Below, piece after piece: positions 1-5,425 of a DNA stretch of 5,425 nt; the stretch's first letter is position 1; the number at the start of each line of letters is the position of its first letter. A program made the position numbers and the translations under genes. Under the pieces are notes generated by a model, which saw only the letters and a list, made by a program, of their open reading frames with translations, was not told the DNA's origin and did no database searches. The stretch is from NCBI GenBank assembly GCA_030039615.1, contig JASHVF010000290.1:1-5425 (forward strand), given 5' to 3'. The stretch is from Gammaproteobacteria bacterium (GTDB lineage Bacteria > Pseudomonadota > Gammaproteobacteria > Steroidobacterales > Steroidobacteraceae).

Positions 1-109
1 GTGGCGCCGAGTGGCAGCCGGCGAGCAGCGCCACGGCGGCGAGCGCGAGCGGCGCAGGCACGCTGCCGCGGAGCGCCGCGGCGCGCTTACTCGAGCTTCG
101 CGACCACAT
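1..109 (-). CDS. Predicted lipoprotein, N-terminal fragment (runs off the left edge)
   Basis: The first 36 codons of a gene are visible, read leftwards from ATG at 109-107. The N-terminus has a basic region (Arg4, Lys8, Arg9, Arg14), a hydrophobic Ala/Leu stretch (about residues 19-30) and the lipobox Leu-Ala-Gly-Cys with Cys32 at positions 16-14. This is a textbook type II signal peptide: diacylglycerol would be attached to Cys32 after cleavage by the lipoprotein signal peptidase. The residue after Cys is His, not Asp, which by the enterobacterial Lol rule favours the outer membrane. The start codon lies inside the 3' end of the 934-residue TPR gene, overlapping it by 23 bases in another frame, so coupled translation is likely. 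A GGAG lies 10 bases upstream. GTG at 61 in the same frame would remove all basic residues and is a poorer start. The mature protein begins at the window edge, so its function is unknown. The signal peptide is well supported; the exact start less so. Confidence 0.72.
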   Translation of the reverse strand, partial: MWSRSSSKRAAALRGSVPAPLALAAVALLAGCHSAP

Positions 110-2891
110 CCTCGGTCAGCTCCGTCTTCGCGTAGCGGGCAGGCTTCAACTCGGCAAGCGCGGCGAAGCTCTTGCGCACCCATTCATCGTAGACGCCGTC
201 CTTGGCGCGCGCGGCATTGAGCTCGTGCGCCTTGATGGCCTGTTCCTCGAACGGAAACACCTGCTCCTCGAGCAGCGAGTTGTATTCCTCGAGTGCGTCG
301 CCCTTGAGGGTCGGAGGCCGGTCGGAATTCATCACGTCGTGGGCCAGCGTGCGGTAGAGCTCCGCCATCTCGTAGGTGGCCGCGGTGGTCACCTCCGCGA
401 CCTGGTAGTCGGCGGCCGCCTTGTAGCCGTCCATGGCCGCCTCCAGCGCCTGGCGCTTCGCCACCAGGCTCTTCTTCAGGGGCGCGGTGAGGCGCACCGC
501 GCGGAAGGCATCGCGCGCGGGCGCGGCGAGCGTGAGTTGCGCCCTGGCCGCGAGATAATGCGTGCGCTCGGTGCGCTGCGCGCCCGCCTGGGCGTCGGCC
601 GCGATGATCTGCCGGTACCAGTAGTCGCGCCGCGTGACATCGCCCGCCTTGCTGGCGTAATCCGCGAGCCGCTGCCGCGCCTCGACCGCATCGGCGACCG
701 GCGTCGGGTTGCCGGCGACGAACTTCTCCAGCATCGCCACCGCCTTCGGGGTATTGCCCGCCTTGGCGTACAGGTCTGCCGACTGCATGAGCGCCTCGCG
801 CTTCACGGCGGGGTCCTCGCTCGGGCTCGCGGCGATGCGCTCGAATTCCGCGGCCGCCTCGCCCGGACGGCCGGCCTCGCCGTAGGCGACGGCGAGCTTG
901 CGCGTCACGTCCGCCGAGAACGGGCTCGTCGGATAGTCGCGCCGGAACGCCTCGAGCACGCCGATTGCCCGATCCCAGCTCTTGAGCTGAATGAGCTGCG
1001 CGGCGGCGTCGTACTCGGCGTTGGGGCGGATCTTCGAGTCGGGCGCCACGCGCGCGACGCGCAGATAGTCCTCGACCGCGCCGGCGGCGTCGCCCGCCTT
1101 CTGTTTGGCCTCGCCCTGCTTGTAGACGGAGGCCGCGAGGCGCTCGGTGAGATCGGCGCGCATCTTGGGGTCATCGCCGGCGAGCGCGCGCGCCTGCACG
1201 AAGGCCGGCTCGGCCTTGGCATATTCCCCCTGGTCGAAGTGCGACTGCGCGATGATGGTCCAGCCGATACGCTGCTTGGCGGCATCGACCGGCGGCTGCC
1301 GTGCGAGCAGCGACTCGGCGACGCTGATGGCGCGCGGCCGGTCGCCGGCGGCGTAGATGTCCTCGGCGGCGCGCGTCAGCACGCCGGCGCTGTCGGGGTG
1401 CTCGGGGAAGGTCTGCGCGAACTTGACCCCGGCATCCGTGGCGCGCTTGTGCCAGGCGTCCTTGTCGGCAGCGGCGAGCTCCGCCTCGCCCTTCTGGTAG
1501 GACACCAGCCCCGCGTAGGCCGCGGTCGCCGACTTGTCGTTCTTCGGATAGTCGTAGGCGGTATGCGCGTACTCGGTGGCCGCCTCCTCATAGTGGTGGC
1601 TGAAGAACAGCGCATCCGCGAGCAGGTAGTTGGTGGCGGCGGAGTCGGCATCCCCGGGGAACGACTTGAGGTAGGAGCGGTACCAGCGGGCCGCCTCCTC
1701 GTAGTCGGCGGCGCGGCCGCTCTTCTGCGCATTGGCGTGGAAGTAGGTCGCCACGTCCTTGAGATTGGTCTTGAGCTCGGCGACCACCCTGGGGTTGGCC
1801 TCCCGGGTGCGCGTCTTCCAATAAGGCGAATCGAAGTTATAACGCTCGACGAACTCGTGCTTGCCGTCGAGCACCAGCTGGCTGAAGCCGCCCTTGCCGT
1901 AGGCTTCGATGGCCGCCATGGCGAGGTTCGGCGCCTGGTCGCTGTAGGGGTCGAGCGCCACGTAGGCACGGTAGGTGCTGGCAGCGTCCTGAAAGCGCTG
2001 CTTGTCGACGTACAGGTCGCCGAGCCGCTGATAGAGCAGATAGGTGTAGGGACGCTCGCCCTGCGCCTTCACGTACTGCTCGAGCGAGGCGGCGCCTTCG
2101 TTATATGAGAAGGTGATGCTCATCACCCGCAGCGTATCCTCGACCAGCTCGCGGTCGGCGCGCTTGAGGCTCTCGAGGGGCCGGCTCTTGCCGCTGGTCC
2201 CGAGCTCATGGTCGAGCACCTTGCCGAAGGACGGCAGACTCTCCTCGGCGCGCCCTTCCTTGAAGAGCGACCAGCCGTGCTTGTAGAGACTCTGCTGGTA
2301 GAAGCCGGACGCCGGGCCGCGGGCAATCGATGCCGCGTAGGCATGCTCGGCATCCACGTAGCGCTTGGCGGAGAACAGCAGCTCGCCGCGCCGAAACTGC
2401 ACCTCGGCGAGCTGCGGGGTGTTCGGGTAGCGCTGCACGACCTGATCGAGCGCGTTGAGCGCCGGCTCGGGCTGCCCGGTGACCTCGTAGGCGCGCGCCA
2501 GCTGGTACAACACCTGGTCGTTGCGCGCGTAGTCGGGGTAGGCCTTGAGAAGCGTCGTGTAGAGCCGCACGGCCTCCGCACCCTGCAGGTCCTGCGCGGT
2601 GACCTCCTGCTCCATGCGCGTCAGCTCGCCGGCGTCCAGGTTCAGGTCGGCGAGGCGCCGCATCGCCTCGGCCCGCAGCTTCGGATCGGTGTTCGAGAGC
2701 TCGAGGAAGCGGCGGTAATTCTCCATCGCCTTCTCGACGCTCGGGCTGGCGAGCGCGTCCTTGTGCACCTCGACCGGGTGGGACTTTAGATCGCCGATGG
2801 TCGCGCCGGCGGGCGGAGACTGGGCGAGGAGCGGCAGCGGCAGCGCGCCCGCTGCCGCGAGGGCTGCGACCATGAGCGCCGCGCGCCTCAT
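87..2891 (-). CDS. Large exported tetratricopeptide-repeat (TPR) protein, 934 residues
   Basis: Likely a periplasmic scaffold that binds partner proteins; no catalytic motif is seen. Residues 1-25 form a Sec signal peptide (Arg2, Arg3, Ala/Leu core, probable cut near Ala23/Ser25). Then come many helical pairs with TPR spacing and Gly/Ala/Tyr/Pro signature positions, the clearest near 106-157, 163-192, 284-315, 420-450, 545-575, 598-620, 625-655, 662-690 and 696-726. Several end in a Tyr-Pro or Asp-Pro turn typical of TPR and BamD-like repeats. From about residue 775 the repeat pattern stops and a charged helical C-terminal region follows. The frame stays open upstream to 3476, but those 195 codons overlap the neighbouring gene and encode Arg/Ala/Gly-rich nonsense. 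ATG 2891 has a signal peptide behind it, AGGAG 8 bases before it and an ATGA overlap with the upstream stop. TAA is at 89-87. A role in an envelope-spanning complex is inferred from context. Confidence 0.9.
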   Translation of the reverse strand: MRRAALMVAALAAAGALPLPLLAQSPPAGATIGDLKSHPVEVHKDALASPSVEKAMENYRRFLELSNTDPKLRAEAMRRLADLNLDAGELTRMEQEVTAQDLQGAEAVRLYTTLLKAYPDYARNDQVLYQLARAYEVTGQPEPALNALDQVVQRYPNTPQLAEVQFRRGELLFSAKRYVDAEHAYAASIARGPASGFYQQSLYKHGWSLFKEGRAEESLPSFGKVLDHELGTSGKSRPLESLKRADRELVEDTLRVMSITFSYNEGAASLEQYVKAQGERPYTYLLYQRLGDLYVDKQRFQDAASTYRAYVALDPYSDQAPNLAMAAIEAYGKGGFSQLVLDGKHEFVERYNFDSPYWKTRTREANPRVVAELKTNLKDVATYFHANAQKSGRAADYEEAARWYRSYLKSFPGDADSAATNYLLADALFFSHHYEEAATEYAHTAYDYPKNDKSATAAYAGLVSYQKGEAELAAADKDAWHKRATDAGVKFAQTFPEHPDSAGVLTRAAEDIYAAGDRPRAISVAESLLARQPPVDAAKQRIGWTIIAQSHFDQGEYAKAEPAFVQARALAGDDPKMRADLTERLAASVYKQGEAKQKAGDAAGAVEDYLRVARVAPDSKIRPNAEYDAAAQLIQLKSWDRAIGVLEAFRRDYPTSPFSADVTRKLAVAYGEAGRPGEAAAEFERIAASPSEDPAVKREALMQSADLYAKAGNTPKAVAMLEKFVAGNPTPVADAVEARQRLADYASKAGDVTRRDYWYRQIIAADAQAGAQRTERTHYLAARAQLTLAAPARDAFRAVRLTAPLKKSLVAKRQALEAAMDGYKAAADYQVAEVTTAATYEMAELYRTLAHDVMNSDRPPTLKGDALEEYNSLLEEQVFPFEEQAIKAHELNAARAKDGVYDEWVRKSFAALAELKPARYAKTELTEDVVAKLE
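120..123 (-). promoter_or_regulatory. Likely ribosome binding site of the lipoprotein gene
   Basis: GGAG on the minus strand sits 10 bases before ATG 109, inside the last codons of the preceding TPR gene. A second purine run, GAGG, abuts the ATG directly and is too close to serve. The site is only fair, so reinitiation by ribosomes finishing the upstream gene at 89-87 probably contributes. It supports choosing ATG 109. Confidence 0.4.
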
Positions 2892-4894
2892 CGCGGCGGC
2901 TCCTCGCTCTTGGGTTGTGGCGTCTCGGGCGGCGGGCCCTCGGGGGCCGGTGCCTGCTCGGACGGCTCCGCGGGCTGCTCCGGCGCGCCCTGCTGCTCGG
3001 CCGCCGGAGCCTTGGCGGGCACCGCGCCCGCGTTGGCCGCGCGATCGTACATGCCGGCGAGCGCGAAGCGCGCCTGCACCTGGTAGCTCGCGAGGCGCGC
3101 CTTCTGGTCCTCGAGCTCGTCCACGGCGAGCCGCGCGAGGTAGTCGGCCTGCCCCTGCTCGGTGACAGCCAGGCGCGCCTGCAGCGCCTCGATGCGGGCT
3201 TTGAGCGCGGCGATACGCTCGGCGAACTCGCCGGTGTTGGTCGGCACGGCGCGCCGCGCCTGCTCCACGCGGATCCAGCGGCTCTGCGCCTCGTGCAGCG
3301 CGAGGTTGAGATCCTTGAGCGAGCGCTGCTGCTCCCACAGGCGGGCGCTGTAGGCGTCGTTGAGGTGGAAGAACAGCACGCCCTTCACCAGCGCCAGCCG
3401 CTCGCGCAGCTCGGCGTTCTCCGGCGTGTCGGGCGCGCCGGCCAGCGCCGCCTCGATGCGCTGGATGCGCGCCCACTGCTCGCGTTCGGTGTCGGTGCCG
3501 AGAGCGGCGACGTCATGCCGCGCCTGGATCGTCTGCAGTTCGCCGGCGAGCTCGACGTTGCGCTGTTGCAGCTGCGTGACCACACCGGAGGCGAGCAGTG
3601 CGTCGACCTTCGGCAGCCGCTGCGCGTAGGCGCGCTCGCGCGTGTCGATCATGTCCTCGTAGGCCTCCATGTCGTAGCCGCCGCGCTCGAGCATGTCGCC
3701 CATGTGCACCAGGTCGCGGTAGTTCTTCAGTCCTTCCTGGAAGTCGTTGCCGGCGAGCACCACGTACAGATAGCGCGACTCGGGCGCGTCCGGCAGGTTC
3801 TTCAGCTGCCAGAACCATCCGAAGGTCTCGCCGCCGCCATGGCCGCTCTCGAGGACGCGCTTGAGCATGTCGCCGTCCTCGATGCGCCCGATGGCCGCAT
3901 CGAGCCGGCCGTTCTCGGCCTGGAAGGACTCGACGGCGCTTTCGTAGTACTCGGCCGACTGTGCATTGGCGTTGAGCTTGCCGAAGGCGTACGGCACCGC
4001 GAGGTACGACTCCTGCACCGCCGCGTCGAGTACGTCGCGCTTGCGCAGCTCCATCCACGGGCCGAGCGCGCCCTGGTAATCCCCGAGCGACGCCTCGGCC
4101 CAGCCGGTGCCGAGCAGCGCCTTGTTCGAGTACGGTCCATTGAGCCGCACACGCTCGAGCGCGGGCAGCGCCCTCGCCGGCTCGCCCCCCTGGAGGTAGG
4201 CGAAGCCGAGCGCCAGATTGGCCCGATCCTTCAGCGCCCGCAGCTCCTCGGAGCCCGCCGGCATGGTGCCGACGCCGCTGAGGAAGGGATCTGCGTCGGC
4301 CAGGCGGTTGCTGCGCGCCAGCGCCACTCCCAGGTTGAAGCGCGCGTAGGCCGACCAGTTATAGGTGCCGCGCCAGGCCGACAGCAGGCGAATCGCCTCC
4401 TCGAGCTTGCCCTGGTGGATGAGCACGTTGCCGAGCAGCAGCTCCTTCTGCGCCTCGAGCTCCGGCGACATGCGGCCGTTGACGCGCGAGAGCGCCTGCG
4501 CCGCCTTGTCGAGATAGCCGCGCGCGTACCACACCTGCGCCAGGTAGAACCAGGCGACGTTGCGCACGCCGCTCGGCACCGGATCCTTGAGCAGCGCCTC
4601 GAAGCGCCGTCCCGCCTCGTTGTGCATGCCGAGGGCGAGGTACAGCCCGCCCATCAGCAGCTGCGCATCCTCCTCGTGATGCGGCATGCGGTTCCAGTGC
4701 TCGTAGGCGGAGAGACGCGTGAGCGCCTCGAAGTCCTCGTGCTGGTAGTAATAGAAGAGCGCGTCGCCGTAGTAGAGGTCGCGCACACGGATCTCGGGGA
4801 GCTTCTCCGGGTCGTGGCGCCGCGCCAGCGCCGGCGCAGCGAGCAGCGCCAGCGCGAGTCCGGCCAGAAACACACGCGCGAGCGAACCAGTCAT
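2888..4894 (-). CDS. Exported TPR and coiled-coil protein with Pro-rich tail, 668 residues
   Basis: Probably a periplasmic scaffold. Residues 1-24 are a Sec signal peptide ending in Ala-Leu-Ala, with the mature chain starting Arg-Arg-His. An aromatic-rich segment follows (about 38-70). TPR-like helical pairs lie near 76-103, 111-138, 148-175, 183-204, 223-250 and 257-285. A Gly- and aromatic-rich stretch (351-380) separates these from long charged helices with coiled-coil character (about 435-500 and 520-610). Residues 619-668 are a disordered tail of Pro, Ala, Glu and Gln. No enzyme motif is seen. The frame can be extended to TTG 4912, but ATG 4894 lies 8 bases after the upstream stop (TAG 4905-4903), leaves an intact signal peptide and is the better codon. 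Only a weak GGGA is found 12 bases upstream, so reinitiation is likely. The TGA stop overlaps the ATG of the next gene. The specific family is not identified; structure class and export are well supported. Confidence 0.88.
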   Translation of the reverse strand: MTGSLARVFLAGLALALLAAPALARRHDPEKLPEIRVRDLYYGDALFYYYQHEDFEALTRLSAYEHWNRMPHHEEDAQLLMGGLYLALGMHNEAGRRFEALLKDPVPSGVRNVAWFYLAQVWYARGYLDKAAQALSRVNGRMSPELEAQKELLLGNVLIHQGKLEEAIRLLSAWRGTYNWSAYARFNLGVALARSNRLADADPFLSGVGTMPAGSEELRALKDRANLALGFAYLQGGEPARALPALERVRLNGPYSNKALLGTGWAEASLGDYQGALGPWMELRKRDVLDAAVQESYLAVPYAFGKLNANAQSAEYYESAVESFQAENGRLDAAIGRIEDGDMLKRVLESGHGGGETFGWFWQLKNLPDAPESRYLYVVLAGNDFQEGLKNYRDLVHMGDMLERGGYDMEAYEDMIDTRERAYAQRLPKVDALLASGVVTQLQQRNVELAGELQTIQARHDVAALGTDTEREQWARIQRIEAALAGAPDTPENAELRERLALVKGVLFFHLNDAYSARLWEQQRSLKDLNLALHEAQSRWIRVEQARRAVPTNTGEFAERIAALKARIEALQARLAVTEQGQADYLARLAVDELEDQKARLASYQVQARFALAGMYDRAANAGAVPAKAPAAEQQGAPEQPAEPSEQAPAPEGPPPETPQPKSEEPPR
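2891..3040 (-). other. Pro/Ala/Glu/Gln-rich C-terminal tail of the 668-residue protein
   Basis: About 50 residues (619-668) consist almost only of Pro, Ala, Glu, Gln, Gly and Ser, with recurrent Pro-Ala, Glu-Gln-Pro and Pro-Pro pairs and no predicted secondary structure. Such tails act as flexible tethers or extended arms in periplasmic proteins. It follows the last coiled coil directly and runs to the stop codon. Confidence 0.7.
2900..2904 (-). promoter_or_regulatory. Ribosome binding site that fixes the start of the 934-residue TPR gene
   Basis: AGGAG on the minus strand lies 8 bases before ATG 2891, within the final codons of the upstream gene. Together with the ATGA stop/start overlap (2891-2888) it decides the start against the much longer open frame that reaches 3476. 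Confidence 0.75.
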
Positions 4895-4902
4895 GACGCG
4901 CG

Positions 4903-5425
4903 CTATTCCCAATCCTTGATCTCGAACTCCGGCTGGAGCTTTCTCTGCCGGTCGTTGATCTTGAGCTCGAGGTATTTGGCCCCGATGCCCTTCTCGAACC
5001 TGATGGAGGCGCCGCGCTTGTAGGGGCGGTCGTTGGGCCCCTTGCCGTCGAAGAAGGCCACCAGCTCGTGCTGGCCGACCTTGAGATTACCTATATACAG
5101 CCGCTGCACCCCTCCCTTGAGCAGCGCCTCGACCTCGCGCGGCGTGTACAGATAGTTGATCACTTCCTTGTTGTCGATCTTCAGCTGCACCGAATCGAGC
5201 GCGAAGAAATCGCCGACGTCGACCGCGAGGAACACCGCGACCTGGGTGTTGGCGGGGAACAGCAGCTCCTCCTCGAGGATGAACAGGTCGCGGTTGAGAT
5301 CGACCACGTCCTTCTTCAGTCCCTGCACCTGCTCGTCCAGCCCGCGCGTGTCGGCGGCGGCTTCGCCGGCGGCGGGCGCGGCAGCGGCGCCGGCCGCCGG
5401 GGCAGCCGTCTCCGGGGCCGTCGCG
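4903..5425 (-). CDS. Probable periplasmic protein with coiled coil and beta-rich domain, C-terminal 173 residues
   Basis: The gene enters from the right edge; the frame is open throughout and ends at TAG 4905-4903. Visible residues 1-28 are almost all Ala, Pro, Gly and Glu, a linker that may follow an N-terminal signal peptide or membrane anchor outside the window. Residues 29-57 form a short charged coiled coil ending in Glu-Glu-Glu-Leu-Leu-Phe-Pro. The rest (58-173) alternates hydrophobic and polar residues in short strands (for example Val-Gln-Leu-Lys-Ile and Tyr-Leu-Glu-Leu-Lys-Ile), suggesting a beta-sandwich-like domain, and ends Asp-Trp-Glu. No helix-turn-helix or catalytic motif is seen, so any transcription-regulator label on relatives should be doubted. 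GTG at 5328 could be read as a start, but the open upstream linker argues that it is internal. I do not recognise the family. Export is inferred from its exported neighbours and the linker. Confidence 0.78.
   Translation of the reverse strand, partial: ATAPETAAPAAGAAAAPAAGEAAADTRGLDEQVQGLKKDVVDLNRDLFILEEELLFPANTQVAVFLAVDVGDFFALDSVQLKIDNKEVINYLYTPREVEALLKGGVQRLYIGNLKVGQHELVAFFDGKGPNDRPYKRGASIRFEKGIGAKYLELKINDRQRKLQPEFEIKDWE

Noticed and set aside
11..220. Plus-strand frame of 69 codons at the left edge
   Set aside because: The product is an Arg/Ala-rich string, and it overlaps both the lipoprotein start and the 3' end of the TPR gene on the other strand.
225..2108. Open reading frame of 627 codons on the plus strand
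   Set aside because: It lies wholly antisense to the TPR gene. Its product is Arg/Gly/Leu/Val-rich with no domain or signal, as expected when the codon bias of a high-GC gene removes stops from the complementary frame.
4895..4902. Possible terminator or promoter between the first two genes
   Set aside because: The gap is only 8 bases, with no room for a hairpin or promoter.
4895..4912. TTG at 4912 as start of the 668-residue gene
   Set aside because: It would overlap the upstream stop and only add six residues before an already complete signal peptide. ATG 4894 is a stronger codon placed 8 bases after the stop. The alternative cannot be excluded entirely.
2915..5023. Open reading frame of 702 codons on the plus strand crossing a gene boundary
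   Set aside because: It is antisense to the 668-residue gene and runs into the end of the upstream gene. Its composition is Arg/Leu/Val/Ala-rich without recognisable motifs. The minus-strand frame has a signal peptide and TPR pattern, so this one is a shadow.
5084..5100. AT-rich patch resembling a -10 promoter element inside the upstream gene
   Set aside because: On the minus strand it reads TATATAGGTAAT, but no -35-like hexamer is seen at the right distance and it is explained by Tyr-Ile-Gly-Asn codons in a well-supported reading frame.

Overview
The window is a high-GC stretch (roughly two thirds G+C by eye) that is almost completely coding, with every supported gene on the minus strand. 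Codon use, Sec-type signal peptides, a lipobox and AGGAG-type ribosome sites point to a Gram-negative proteobacterium. A gammaproteobacterium of a high-GC lineage is my best guess, but nothing in the window fixes the taxon. No RNA gene, mobile element, CRISPR array or terminator is visible, and no stretch longer than 8 bases separates the genes.

Layout in the direction of transcription (right to left). (1) 5425-4903 is the C-terminal 173 residues of a gene whose start lies beyond the right edge: an Ala/Pro-rich linker, a short coiled coil, then a predicted beta-rich domain. (2) 8 bases later, 4894-2888 encodes a 668-residue exported protein with TPR-like helical repeats, long coiled coils and a Pro/Ala/Glu-rich tail. 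(3) Overlapping it by the four bases ATGA, 2891-87 encodes a 934-residue exported protein made mostly of TPR-like repeats with a distinct helical C-terminal region. (4) Overlapping the end of that gene by 23 bases, 109-1 encodes the first 36 residues of a further protein that starts with a clear lipoprotein signal peptide (Leu-Ala-Gly-Cys lipobox). It runs off the left edge.

The tight spacing and overlaps make this the interior of one operon with translational coupling. Two or three of the products are predicted to leave the cytoplasm by Sec, and the two large ones are protein-interaction scaffolds. Together they look like periplasmic and outer-membrane parts of one envelope complex. Large exported TPR proteins beside small periplasmic proteins and lipoproteins are known from gene clusters built around ExbB/ExbD (TolQ/TolR-type) proton-driven motors. 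Examples are the TonB2-type systems and the Agl/Glt machinery of Myxococcus, whose relatives occur in gammaproteobacteria with unknown role. No motor gene lies in this window, so that link is inference. Two start positions need correction: the 934-residue gene starts at 2891, not at the far longer upstream frame start at 3476, and the 668-residue gene most likely starts at ATG 4894 rather than TTG 4912.
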